From Trichopria drosophilae (Eukaryota > Arthropoda > Insecta > Hymenoptera > Diapriidae): 64,000 nt of DNA. The stretch lies in assembly GCA_030407085.1 (NCBI GenBank), contig CM059582.1:138379501-138443500 (forward strand), written 5' to 3'. Below the pieces are notes generated by a model. That model made no database searches. It saw only the letters and a program-made list of their open reading frames with translations, and had not been told where the DNA came from. Both the position numbers and the translations under genes were made by a program. Shown here in pieces: positions 44,219 to 55,882 of this stretch (positions within the stretch are counted from its first letter, which is position 1; every line of letters begins with the position of its first letter).

Positions 44219-46343
44219 AATATTCATAATCAGAATTTTCCGAAATCCTTGAATATATGATTTGAAAAATTAAGGAGCCATGTGGGAATGAAATAAAGTA
44301 AACCATTCTGTTAATATGAGCCAAACACGTAAATTACCTATATTATCAACATTGAAAGGCTCACATTTGCAGAAAAAAATGTTCAAATCAAACTACCTTC
44401 ATATTTTTCAAGTACAAGTATTAATAACACTTTTATAATCGTTTATTAAATAAAGAAATCATTTTCCTGGTTACAATCGGTCGTTTTCTAAATAAATATC
44501 GTGCAAAAACCGCGATTTTTTACGAAAATTTGCAAAAAAAAAGGTACAAGATGACATTTTTCGCTTTTTTAATGGTTACATCATGTAGAGCACACACAAA
44601 AACATAAAGAAATGTTGTGACGTAAAAAATTAACAGCGTTTTGATTAACATTTGAAAACCCAAGTCGTGGTTCAATTTTGTGTTATTCAGGTGTTAATGG
44701 GTTAAATTAACTGGAGTTTAAATTCGCAAATTTGACCTTTGTTCGTCCTTCTGATAATCTTGATCAACGTCTTTCTTAACGTAAAATTCTTCGCTCTTTT
44801 CAAATCCGGTGTCAAAAAAAATGGCGTTTCCATTTAAACAATCAAATTGACCTTGAAATATCCTTAAAAATCCAGTTCAATGTCAAACTTTCGTCTAGAA
44901 AGTCCATTTTTCTGTAAATTCCGGTGGGGCGATTAAAATAGCCCTCCATTACAGTTACACTAAATGTTGTGATCGGGCCATTCTGAAATTTTAACAGTAT
45001 TTTCTACATAAGCTGAATGAATAAATTTACGCAAAAAAAATGTTTAAATCATGTCGGTGTTCCGAAAATCGTATTTGTTTGTAACATTTACCAAATAAAT
45101 ATGCCATATTGCAATGAAATATAATAGAATTGAAAAAAAAATGTTTCTATAATTTAATTAAAAAATTTTTAGAAAATTAAAAAAAATTTTTATATAATAA
45201 TTTTAAAAAATTAAAAAAATTGTTTTTCATATTTCATCGCAATATGGGCATATTTATTTGGTAAATGTTACAAACAAATAAATATCCAATATTGCGATGA
45301 AATATGAAAACGTATTTTTTCAATTTTTTTATGTTTCATCGCAAAGCGTCAGTAAATGTGAAACTTTCATCCCAACAAATATTTTTTCTATATTTAAATG
45401 AATTTGAGTAACAGGAGTTTGAAAATGGTACATTTTAGAACATCGTAAATTTTGAAAAATAATAACTCGAAAATTTTAGATATCATATACAAATAAAAAA
45501 ACACGTGTATTTTATTTCTGTCTCTAGATTATGAAAAAAAATATGCCGCAGAATTTCAAATTTTGATTACAAATCTGACGTGGAATGACTCATATATTTC
45601 GAAATTGTTTATATACATATATAGAAACTTATTTGGGAACTATGTGAAGAGCGATAATGCTACCAAATATATAAGATTGCAACATATTTGTGTCGTTTAT
45701 ATTTTTATGAAACAAGTCGCTTATAGTTATTTGGAGTCAAATTTTGACTGAACATTTTTTTTAAAAGAATTAAATGGCCATGAATTTTTTTATTTATCTG
45801 CCTACATTGTTTTGTTGTTAATATACAGTTGTTCACAGATTGTTTTAAAAATACAAATTGGAACAACGTTAATAATGCAGTGAAATATTCGGCCGCAAAA
45901 TATCCAGCCCCACGCACGTATTGTGATCTTCCCTCGCTTTGCTTGTGCGACAAACTTCGCACTGGTCGGAAATCAGTAATAGCGCTCTTGTTTCATAATA
46001 TACTATTTTAATATTTCAAAAAAGGATTTAACTTATTTTCAATACATTATAATCAGTCATTAAAGTGATATAATCATATAAGCTGGTATGCAGATGTAAC
46101 GAGCTATTAAAAATACCGTTAAAAGTGGTGGATTTAAAGATATGATAGTAGTCTTCCTTTTATTTTTTTGCTGATTTCTTTGTATTTATTGAATTTACAA
46201 CGAAAATATATCAAATCAAATTTAAAGGTTAAAAACATTGCGTTCAAATCTGATTTTTATTAACAAGTATTATAACAAATTGTTTGATTTAATACTTATT
46301 TTGTAGATTAATTAACATTTGAAAAAAATGCATATTTCGTATT
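44219..46343. other. AT-rich DNA, no gene seen
   Basis: Contains a repeat related to 35440-35870 in reverse (44690-44900) and one hairpin (45069-45280). Reading frames are short and compositional. Confidence 0.5.
45069..45280. repeat. Hairpin with ~50-bp arms
   Basis: TTTGTTTGTAACATTTACCA (45075) onward is mirrored by its complement ending near 45280. The loop is about 100 bp of A/T. Confidence 0.75.
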
Positions 46344-46374
46344 GTGGGTGTGTGCGTGCGTACGTGCGTGCGTT
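46344..46374. repeat. (GTGC)n microsatellite, left part of split tract
   Basis: GTGTGTGCGTGCGTACGTGC continues the tract found at 48876-48911, from which it is separated by the TIR element. Confidence 0.8.
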
Positions 46375-48875
46375 AGGGTTGGTCGAAAAACAATTTTGTT
46401 TAAAAATGCTATGGGGCCGATGCGGAAAAGTTTTACCACCACAAAACAAGGTTCCATGAATTTTTTCAGATTTTTTATCAGACTTTTATTGCTGCCGCAT
46501 TAGCCATGAAGTTTAACATTAGTTTTAAATGGGGAAAAACAGCTTTTTAGTTTTTCTTCTGCAATTTCGAGGGAAAAATTTCAAACAATCTGTACTTCTA
46601 GATATCTTTTTTCAGATCGATTTTACGAAGAATAGATGTTCTACAATACTAAAAAAAAATTTCTGACTTAGTTATTTCATAAGTAACAACCGTAATTTTT
46701 TTTCGGAAAAAGTAAAATTTCTGTAAATTCCACTTCATATTATCATAATGTAGGATTTTTATTAATAATCAGGATATAGCGGTCTTAAAGATTTTTATTT
46801 GCAATATATTTCTTTTTTAATTTACTTTTGCTCAACGTATTCCGATTTTTACGGTACAGAAAATGTCCAGTTTTCCGTGCGAACCCGACTGGCTAACAAG
46901 TAAAACGCTTCGGTTGCGCAATCTGTATTTCAGTTATTTCCGCATCCGATTCCAGCCCATTCCAGTGCTACCAATATAATAATACTGTTATTTCGCACTA
47001 TACCTAGTTACATTTATACATAGTTATATGGCACTGGTGCCTCATTGTCGCACCCTAACCTATAATAACTGGACCCTAGACTAACCTAATCTAACAATAA
47101 TTCGTTTCAGACTCATTCAAACATTAAAAAACCAAGAAATTTCAAATTTTTAGGTTTCCTCTCGTAAAGTATGACTTTACGTAACAATAACTAGTCAATT
47201 AAAGCTGAGTTACAGAATTTCGAACGTAAATTCTTTTTTGCCGAATACATGCATAGGGTGGGTGGAAGTGGGTGGAACTCGATATGCGGCCACCTCCTCG
47301 TGTTGAGTTCTTGGAAGTTTCAAGAATGCACATAAATAGAAACTTGCGAAGAGCCGCAAAGTTAACAATATAAAAAGTAATAAAAAAATAATTGCTACAT
47401 ATTTAGCTTTTAGAATTTTCTCCGGAATTATTATGAACAAAATTTAAATTTAATTATCAAAATTTAAATTTAAAAATCAATTTTTGCCAAATCTGGTATA
47501 ATCTTAGAACGAGAAAAATTCTTAGTCTGAAATAGTATCTAATAGTAGTTTTCGATAAAAGATTGACGCCCAGGCAGAAGGAGAGCAACTTTAGGCATAC
47601 TTTTATTTTTTCCCGCGCACTTTCCGCACACTTGCAACAAAAAATATGGTTAGGCACACGTTTAAAAATGTTTGTTTATACGAATGCGCTTACGAACCTC
47701 GCCATCGGTTCGGGCCGTAACACTCCGCATTCGCAGAAAAAAAATGTTCACACTTGTATCAAAATGTACTCTTTTCATTAAATGTGCTTAAGTTACGACT
47801 TTACGTGAAAAAATATTGTTCGACGTGTGGGTAACATTTTCTTTTGTACGAAAGCGATTGCGACCCTCACATTCGCAGAAAAAACTTTTACGCACTTGTA
47901 TCGAAAACTACTATCAGGGAAGGATATACAGAAAAAAGTAAATGTCTTCAGGTTCCTATTGCAGTTAGAAATATAAATTTCATAAAGAGATTGTTTCGAA
48001 TTTTTTTTCATACCGCTAGATGTATCCGAAATCGTACAAATAGTTATAGTCTAAAGTTGATGATTCAAGAATACAGTTTTTATCCATGTGAAGCTTGGCA
48101 GGAATCCCTATTCCCACCGGATTCATGACTCATTTTTACTTTGAAAGCACATGAAGAACACGACGCTAATTGACAGACTACATTATAGCGAAAATGAGTT
48201 GATGTGATGTAATTCATACTAACATTTTTTATATCGGCTAATAAATACGCCATTGGGAAAGGGAAAAGGCAACCAATGAGACTCGGAGTTGAACGAGATC
48301 GTTCCATTTTTTCCATTTGAGATAAACACAAAAATAAATAAAAAGGCTTTATATCATTTTTGGCAAAAAAAAATTTACGTTCGAAATTCTATAACTCAGC
48401 TTTAATTGGCTACCTATTATTAAGTAAAGTCATATTTTACGAGTGGAAACCTAAAAATTTGAAATTTATTGTTTTTTTAATGATTAAATGAGTATGAACC
48501 GAATTATGAGAATATGAAGTGGGATTTACAGAAATTTTACCTTTTTCGAAAAAAAATGACGGATGTTAATTATGAAATAAATAAGTCAGAATTTTTTTGT
48601 CTATTCTAGAATGGCTATTCTTCGTAAAATCGATCTAAAAAATGATATCTAGAAGTATAGATTGTTGGAAAATTTTCCCTCGAAATTGCCGAAGAAAAAC
48701 TAAAAAAGATGTTTTTCCTCATTTAAAACTAATGTTAAACTTCATGGCTGATACGGCAGCAATAGAAGCGTGATAACAAATCTGAAAAAATTCATGGAAC
48801 CTCGTTTTGTGGTGGTAAAACTTTTACGCATGGGCCCCATAGCATTTAAAAAAAAAATGTTTTTCGAACCACCCT
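46375..48875. mobile_element. 2.5-kb TIR element, non-autonomous, unknown superfamily
   Basis: AGGGTTGGTCGAAAAACA at the left and the complement of AGGGTGGTTCGAAAAACA at the right. The arms pair over about 500 bp (46375-46755 and 47095-47250 against 48875-48350). The left arm contains a 340-bp insertion (46756-47094). The centre has two diverged direct repeats (47670-47790 and 47820-47920, CATTCGCAGAAAAAA). No transposase frame. It sits inside the microsatellite tail of the R1-clade LINE. Confidence 0.8.
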
Positions 48876-48925
48876 TGCGTGCGTGCGTGCGTGCGTGCGT
48901 GTGCGTGTGCGTCTGTTTTGGAAAG
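48876..48925. repeat. (GTGC)n microsatellite, tail of the minus-strand R1-clade LINE
   Basis: TGCGTGCGTGCG... then GTGTGCGTCTGTTTTGG leads straight into the LINE 3' end. The plus-strand copy shows the same junction at 55500-55520. Confidence 0.85.
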
Positions 48926-49860
48926 CTCTACCAGCCTTCTCTGCCGGCCGGTACCAGCAGAAGTGCGGGGCTCTCATCCGCTAAAACCACCGCCGCATAA
49001 GGCTGTTTTGTCCTGCTCCGGGAACCGCCTTAAGGCATTACTTCGAGGAAGGCAGCCTAAGCCCCGACAGGTTCTTCGCCGATATCATAGCACATGTCGG
49101 ATAGGTGATGGTATTTCTATCCGTCCCTCCTCGTTTTTGCGGATAGCACTCAGCTTCTCCGCGATGGACGTGGCGAGTTGGACCACTGCGTCCTATCCTT
49201 CCTGTGCGAGTATCAGGACCCTACCCAATTGTTCGGGTGTTATTGGGTCTTCTACAAATTTCTGCAACGGTTTCCGCTCCTCTGCGAACCGTAGACAATG
49301 GAATCGGCGTGTTCCACGTCTTCGTCCACGCAAAGGCACACCGGGCACTCCGCGTTTTCGTAAAGGTAACTGCGGAAGCAGCCGTGCCCAGTAAGTACCT
49401 GGGTCAGATGGAATGTGACGAATCCATGGACACTGCATGTCCACTTAGCCACATTCGGGATGAGACTGTGGGTCCAGCTTTCTTTGGCTGCTGAGTCACA
49501 TGGTTTCTGCCACTCGGCAAGTAGTCTTTTGGACCATTTGCCATGGCCTCCGAGACCTTTGCCAATTCTTGGCCTACACTCTTACCTTCACGGTACTTCT
49601 CAGCCCTCTAAGCTGCCATTAGATCTATGAGAGGGAACCACGAGACCACTGAGAGGGCAATGTCGATTACGGTACGATACGCTCGAGCCACTTTTAGCGC
49701 TACTCTCCTGCAGGCCCGTCGGCAAGTGGCTCCATAACTTTTCTTGCTTACAATGACGTCCGCCCAGACGGGGTAAGACGGTGTTGTTTTGCGCCGCATG
49801 ATCGCCGACGGCGGTCGAGGAACGGCCATTCTCGTGCAGTCTGCAGCAGCGGCAGGATCT
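48926..49860 (-). pseudogene. R1-clade LINE ORF2, C-terminal part, minus copy
   Basis: Minus-strand pieces match the plus copy at 54700-55330: ALKVARAYRTVIDIALSVVS, then FHLTQVLTGHGCFRSYLYENAECPVC..DEDVEHA, the CCHC region that closes R1-clade ORF2. Frame changes and a stop break it. The 3' UTR (GGTAGAGCTTTCC on its strand) runs into the microsatellite at 48925. Upstream homology ends near 49860 at a repeat-rich block. Confidence 0.85.
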
Positions 49861-50169
49861 CTGGACTTTGGCAGGTGGGCATCGATGAAGGTCCAGATAC
49901 GACGAGTTTCGGAAGGCTTCGCGTTTTCTTTTAGTGCGTTTCGATAACAACCTTCCGGAATTCGTACATGGTTTCTCGCTCGCGTTGTCGGCTGAAGTGA
50001 TCCTTAAAATGGTTCCGGGTTCGTGATGCAACGTGATAGCGACGTTATAAGTAGTGTGTTCTTCGGTAATTCTTAGTTTCTTCGCAAATTTATCAGCATC
50101 GTTGTTTCTCTTCGCAAGTGTAACTTTCTGTGGACGAAGTGCGGGTATCGTCATCAAATGAATAGATAA

Positions 50170-50640
50170 CGATTAATAAAAGATTCGTGTTTTCGGACTT
50201 GTCTCGTGGTAGAGGTTCTTTGTCGAACAAAATACGCCTTAATGCTCTCGTCTTTGATAATTCTTCAAGAAGATTAATAAATAATTTAAATAAAAGTAAC
50301 ATTGCTACCGCATTTGATTCGCTCAGAGGGAATAATGTTACTTGATTAAAAATAAACTTGATTGTTCACGTCCTTGAACCTTCTTCAAGGAGATTAATAA
50401 ACAATTTAAACAAAAGTAACATTGCTACCGCTTTGATTCGCTCAGAGGGAATAATGTTACTTAATTAAAAATAAACTTAACGGTTTCCGGCCTTGAAACT
50501 TCTTCAAGGAGATTAATAAATAATTTAAATAAAAGTAACATTGCTACCGCCTTTGGTTCGCTCAGCGGGAATAATGTTACTGAATAGAAAATAGACTTAA
50601 CTGTTCACGTCCTTGGACTTCTTCAAGGGGATTCCTTGAT
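50170..50640. repeat. 120-bp tandem array, about 3.5 copies
   Basis: AAAAGTAACATTGCTACCGC starts at 50292, 50412 and 50531. Each unit also has CGCTCAGAGGGAATAATGTT and CTTCTTCAAGGAGATT. Confidence 0.95.
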
Positions 50641-51529
50641 TTGACCAGGGATCTAAATAATAACAATTTGGAAGGTGGCGTGGGATTTATGAGACAAAGT
50701 GTTTATGTGCTGGTGAGCGCGGTTTCCGTGGAGGCATGTCGAAGCAGTGCGTTCGAAAAATTAATCGAGATGACCAGAGATGTACATAAAAGGGAGGATC
50801 GAATAATGGGGCACACAGGGAGAGTTGGGTCGACTAGTCGGTACCGAGAGGACGCGCTACGTCTCTTTCGTAGTGGTTCTGGCATGATCGGATCAGGTAG
50901 GAATCTATTTTACCGACCCCGAGAGGGTGTACCGAACTATTGAATATTATTTTTTCTTATGTTTGGGTTATCGGCCATGGCGGCTAAAGACACCCATTGT
51001 GGAGGTGTGGCGCGCTTTTTGTATCTTTTATTTCGAAGGCTCTCGGCCCCTACGGGGCAACCCAAAATTTTGTCGTTTCATCGTCTCTTTTTCGTCTGCC
51101 AGTTTCGGTTACGTCGTACATTTACCCGAATGTGATAATTATGATTACCGGCGTCGCGGTCGCCTTGGTGCAAACGCGTAAAACTCGTGAATCTTATTTC
51201 TGTTTCATAAAGGTATTCTCGGCCATTACTTGGCGTGTGCTACGTGCACCCGCTGTGGAGTTGTGCTCCGTGTTTTTTTTTTGCATTCTTTTAATTCGAA
51301 GGCTCTCGGCCCTTAAGGGACAACCCACATTTTGCTTAATGCTTCGTCAGAATAGGGCGCGTTGTCTAGGGTTAATATCGCTCCGCAGTATTCAACATAT
51401 TCGTAGAGTTTATGGGTGGTTCTGTTCCTTTTGGTTTTTTGTGCGTTATTGCCGTGGAATCGTGGGGTTTGAATATTGAATTTTAGTTGGACGGCGGACC
51501 AGTCGTCTCTTGGCAGGGTTTTCGCGGGG

Positions 51530-51760
51530 CACCGCGTATAAAGTCCCGCTCGAGTCCGTCACGAGGCAGTGCGTCTTGGAAGTCCTCGCTGAGTTCGTCG
51601 ACGGGCAAGGCCTCTTAGAAAGTCCCGGGGAGGTCGTCCCCTGGTACCGTATTTGCGAAAAGTCCTTGTCGAGTTCGTCGCCAGGCGCCGCGTTCGAAAA
51701 GTCCGGGTTGAGTCCGTCGCAAGGCACTGCGATTAGGAAGTCCCTGCCGTACCTCTACCG
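51530..51760. repeat. 39-40 bp tandem array, about six copies
   Basis: Each unit starts AAAGTCC and holds GAGTYCGTCG..AGGCA. The units are diverged but keep phase. Confidence 0.85.
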
Positions 51761-52154
51761 AGGGACAACGTCTGGGACCTCGATTGACGTGGTCGTAGTT
51801 TTGAACCCCGTCCTCGTTGGTCGTGACCGCCATCTTATATCGCCGAGTTTTGGTTTCGGTTTTGACTGCGCACGAATACCGCCCTCTCCCGTGCCGAGGG
51901 GATCTCGGGGCTGATCATAGCGGGCACACCATCGCCTTGCGGTGCGCCTGTAAATTCGGCATGCTTTGGCATGCCTGGCGCCCTTAATAACATCTTGCGC
52001 GTCGTAAGGTCTTGTGACCCCAGGGATGTGGTTGGTTGACGTTTTATTGGTTGGCGTTGCGGTTGCGGGCGGTTACGAACGGCGACGACGGTTTGGGCAT
52101 TTTTTGGGTCGATTCGGATTTTAATTTTGTTTCGAAATTTTGGGTTTCGTTTCT

Positions 52155-53040
52155 TTTGGGGGGTCACAAAGGTGGCAAGAGATGACCCTTATAAGGTAAA
52201 TTGGTACCTTGAGTTCTTCTAAGGCTAGCATGATGCAATCCCATCGGGCCGAGTTAAAGGCGTTCTTGATACCAAGCGCGATGATGGCACATATTCGCTT
52301 GGTATTCTGACTGCCACTGATGGCGTTCGCGGCTATCGTCTTCACACGGTCGACTGCATCAATGGTTGAGCACTCTTCCTGAAGCCGAACTGATGGTCGG
52401 AAAGACCTGCAACTTTATCGATGGCTGCTTCGAGCCTGGTATATATTATCCGCTCGTACAGCTTCCCGAGAATGTCCAGCATACAAAGTTGTCGGCATAC
52501 GGATGGTTCGTCCAAGGGTTTAGATCCCTTGTACAGCAGCACCAACCTTTGTTGCTTCCATTACACCGGAAGCATCCATCTTTTAGACATGCGGTAAATG
52601 TTTCCAGGAAGATACCTGGGACATCCAGCGCTGCGGTCTTAAACGCCAGGCCCGGGATTCCATCCATTTCCGGAGCTTTGCGTGCGAATATCCTCTTAGC
52701 AGCCATCCTCAATTCGGTTTCCGTGACGGCTGGTGGCTCGACTGCACCAGGTTCTGCCAACAGACCAGTACCATCAGTTCCTGATTTTATTTACATATTA
52801 CTCTGTGGAAGGAAGTGTGAGCAAGATGGAGCATTCATTCCCTCGGGCTTGATCTTCCCCATGGCCGTTTTATACGGACGGCCCCAAGGGTCCCAGTCTA
52901 CCTCCTCGCAGAACTCCTGGCAGCACTTTTTTTTCGCTATTTTAATGGCAGCTTTTCTTCGTAGGCCGCAGTTAGTTCATGGTACTGCGGTTTATGAAAA
53001 GCCCTCTGGTGCAGCCTCCTGGCTGATGGAAATGCGCTTA
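52155..53040 (-). pseudogene. R1-clade LINE linker and reverse transcriptase N-part, minus copy
   Basis: Minus-strand reading from about 52980 gives the linker (WGRPYKTAM, matching WGRPYKTVMNKIKP of the plus copy), then AAKRIFARKAPEMDGIPG, LLYKGSKPLDEPSVCR, LCMLDILGKLYERIIYTRLE, HQFGFRK and CAIIALGIKNAFNSARWD, where the motif A Asp is now Gly (relatives: ALDIKNAFNSA). It stops at ILYLIRVI-like sequence near 52160, before motifs B and C. Several frame changes are present. Confidence 0.88.
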
Positions 53041-53270
53041 AAAAAATCACATTTACCAGAAGTTTATAATCCATTACTGCATAAACTCATTCAAATATTT
53101 TTATTTTATTTTCGTGTAATAGACCGAAATAGACCAATACGATTTTAAACGATATAATTTCAGAGTGTTTATTAGCAGCAGAAGTGTTGAATTCCATTAG
53201 AATTTACTTTGTAAAAATATGTACATGTTAATATTTATAAATAAATGCAATATTATCCTGTCCGAGCTGG
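53041..53270. other. AT-rich spacer between two R1-clade copies
   Basis: Separates the inverted minus and plus copies. No feature recognised. Confidence 0.5.
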
Positions 53271-54364
53271 GTGAAGGATTCCACCAGCAGGGCGGCCATC
53301 TGGGTGTGTGGGAATCTCCAGATATCCAATAAGATGTCCGATCCCCTGCCCAGCTTCACATGGGTGGAGTTGGCTGGTATAAGACTAGACAGTTGCTACC
53401 TTCCTCCCAGTCTTACCATCGACGAGTTCCAAGGATCCCTGGAGGCCATCGTCGCCAGTGCAAGAACCTCCCGACCCCCATTAGTGATCGGGGGGACTTC
53501 AATGCATGGGCGACGGAATGGGGTAGCGCGAAGACCAACCATCGAAGATATGCCCTCATAGAAGCCTTCTCGTTACTGGAGTTGGAGATTGCTAACACGG
53601 GGGGAAAGCCGACCTACTCCAAGGCCGGCAAGTCCTCCGTAGTCGACCTGACCTTCGTCGACCCAAAATTGATGGGGGAAGGGTTGGGCTGGAAAGTTAG
53701 CGACCGATACACGGGCAGTGACCATCAAGCCTTGGTGTACCAGCTCCAACTGACCGGCAGAGCAGTAGGAAAGGTGCAGAGCGCAAGCAAAGAGAGATGG
53801 GCACCGGCCACCTTCGATCGGGAAATGTTCCTCTACAGCTTGGAACAGACGGAGGTGGAGGGAACAGCAGAGGAGAGAGCCCGATGCCTCTCCCGAGCGA
53901 TAACAGCGGCTTGCGATGCCTCTATAGCCGTGAAGTCAAATCCTCGCGGCCGACCCCCAGTTTACTGGTGGAACGAGGAAATCGCAGATATCCGTCGAGA
54001 GTGCCTTCGGGCTCGAAGGCTGCACCAGAGAGCAATCCATAAGCCCCGGTACTACCAACTGGCCGCGGACTATGAAAGAAAGAGAAAGAGGCTCAAGATA
54101 GCCATCAAAGCCGCGAAAAAAAAGTGCTGGCAGGACTTTTGTGAGGAGGTGGACCGCGATCCCTGGGGGCGACCGTATAAAACGGTCATGAACAAGATCA
54201 AGCCCAGGGGACCCAACGCACCATCTTGTCCATCCTTCCTTGGCAAAGTCGTCGGCCATTTATTCCCAGAACAGCGGGAACGGCCGATAGGCACTGGCCT
54301 GATGGCAATTGCTGGTGCAGCCGAGCCGCCAGATGTTACCGAAGCCGAAGTAATGATGGCTTAA
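53271..54364 (+). pseudogene. R1-clade endonuclease and linker
   Basis: The first frame gives RLDSCYLPPSLTIDEFQGSL and PPLVIGG. The next frame (from 53360) gives GDFNAWATEWGS, VVDLTFVD and GSDHQALVYQL, the APE-like endonuclase motifs. The linker follows (PPVYWWNEEIADIRRECL, AIKAAKKKCWQDFCEEVD, WGRPYKTVMNKIKPRG). The frame ends with VTEAEVMMA at 54364, where the reverse transcriptase should start. A one-base shift near 53500 splits the endonuclease. Confidence 0.9.
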
Positions 54365-54365
54365 C

Positions 54366-55330
54366 GGAGGCGGTGCTCATCTCTCGAACGAAGAAAAGGG
54401 TATACGCCACCTTCACGGTGGAAGATACGCAGATCAGGACGGTGGACACTATTAGATATCTTGGAGTCTAGATGCGCGGCTGTCGTTCAAACAACACCTG
54501 ACGAACGCAGGCGTAAAGGCTTTTAAAGTGGCTCGTACGCTCTCTAGCATCATGCCCAATATGGGGGGGGGGGGGCCGAAACAGCCGCGACGGTCCCTGC
54601 TTTCATCGGTAGTAAGCTCCGTTATTCTTTACGGGGCACCGATCTGGGCTGATGCCATGAACATCCATAAGAGTACGGAGCCACCTGCCGGCGGGCTTAT
54701 AGAACAGCCGCCCTAAGAGTGGCCCGTGCCTACCGTTCTGTATCGGACATCGCTCTCTCGGTGGTCGCGGGACTCCATCCCATAGACCTTCTTGCTATGG
54801 AGAGGGCAGCAGTACACCGCGAAGGCAGGTGTATAAGGCAGGACATCGCCGACCAGGAGCCGAACCACGGCAAATGGTCCATGAGGACCATAGAAGAGTG
54901 GCAAAAAAGATGGGATTCAGCGGATTCGGGGCGGTGGACCCACTGCGTCATCCCAGATGTAGCAAAGTGGACGGGCAGACAACACGGATACACCACCTTT
55001 CATCTCACCCAGGTGCTCACCGGGCACGGCTGCTTTCGCAGCTACTTACATCGTTTCCGCATTTATCAAAGTGCGGAGTGCCCGGCATGCCCTGGTGTCG
55101 ACGAAGACGTGGCCCATGTCCTCTTCCACTGCCCGAGATTTGCAGCGGAACGGGAACAGTTCCGGATCTCGGTAGGAGGACCACTAACACCTGAGGGCAT
55201 TGGGGAATGTCTGCTCGCCTCACAGGAGGGATGGGACGCGGTGGTCATCATCGCCACCTCCATCATCGATAGGCTGAATGCCATCCGAAGAGAAGAAGAC
55301 GGAAGAGGCAACAACATCGCCCAGACTTGA
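54366..55330 (+). pseudogene. R1-clade ORF2 C-terminal region
   Basis: Joins directly after the deletion: TEAVLISRTKKRVYATFTVE and TIRYLGV (thumb), ARTLSSIMPNMGG, VVSSVILYGAPIWADAM, then from 54719 ARAYRSVSDIALSVVAG, WTHCVIPDVAKW and TTFHLTQVLTGHGCFRSYLH. The CCHC finger is CPACPGVDEDVAHVLFHCPRF. It ends with TGA at 55328-55330. A G run near 54560 and a stop near 54470 break the frame. Confidence 0.9.
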
Positions 55331-55515
55331 AGAGCCAAAACATCGGCGGAGGGCCTACTGAGGCAAAGACTGCCCCCCTCGAAGTAATGCCTTGCGGCGG
55401 TTTCCGAGGGGGGAATCACAGACTGAGCGGAGGTGGTTTTAGCGGGTGGGAGCCCCGCACTCCTGCTGGTACCGGCTGGCAGGGATGGCTGGTAGAGCTT
55501 TCCATCGTCGCTTCG

Positions 55516-55518
<3 letters not shown>

Positions 55519-55551
<33 letters not shown>

Positions 55552-55740
55552 ACACACACACACACACACACACACCCACACCCACACACACACACACACA
55601 CGCGCACGCACGCATACGCACACACACGCACGCACGCACGCACCCACACCCACACACGCACACACACCCGCACACGCACACATACGCGCACGCGCACACA
55701 CACACACACACGCACGCACGCACGCACACACACACACACA
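55519..55740. repeat. (AC)n/(ACGC)n microsatellite, 3' end of R1-clade copy
   Basis: About 220 bp of AC, ACCC and ACGC units. The Thr-His, Val-Cys and Ala-Arg frames across it are artefacts. Confidence 0.97.
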
Positions 55741-55882
55741 CTCATCGATTTAATCACCGTCGGCATTTGCGTGACCCAATGTGCACCACGTGGAGGTTGC
55801 GCGAACGGATTTTGCACATCATGTAGCCCTGAAAATGACTGATGTTGACGATATTTACGTAAGTTTGGTACGTAGATTTTTA

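Larger units (their letters stand above)
49861..52150. other. Repeat-rich insertion of unknown origin within the R1-clade LINE
   Basis: Separates the C-terminal part (to 49860) from the reverse transcriptase part (from 52155) of the minus-strand LINE. It contains a 120-bp tandem array (50170-50640), a duplicated segment with GAAGGCTCTCGGCCC (51039 and 51299), and a 39-40 bp tandem array (51530-51760). GC content is high from 50640 onward. The 134-codon frame at 51510 spans the short repeats and shows no known domain. It resembles untranslated or LTR-like sequence of a retroelement, but no ends or target duplication were found. Confidence 0.5.
53271..55740 (+). mobile_element. R1-clade LINE, plus copy, 5'-truncated and internally deleted
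   Basis: Starts within the endonuclease, runs through the linker, loses the reverse transcriptase core at about 54360-54366, resumes in the thumb/connection region and ends with the CCHC region, a 170-bp 3' UTR and an (AC)n/(ACGC)n tract. R1-clade families such as Mino and Waldo insert into AC-rich microsatellites; this copy and the minus-strand copy both end in one. Confidence 0.85.

Noticed and set aside
51510..51914. 134-codon plus-strand frame with repeated Lys-Ser-Pro-like units
   Set aside because: It spans a 39-40 bp tandem array. Units of 39 bp keep frame by arithmetic, so the open frame is weak evidence of coding; kept only as a repeat.
52366..53148. 260-codon plus-strand frame
   Set aside because: It is the opposite strand of the R1-clade reverse transcriptase remnant and has no domain of its own.
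55066..55842. Several overlapping frames rich in Thr-His, Val-Cys or Ala-Arg
   Set aside because: They are translations of the (AC)n/(ACGC)n tract at 55519-55740 and of the opposite strand of the R1-clade gene.
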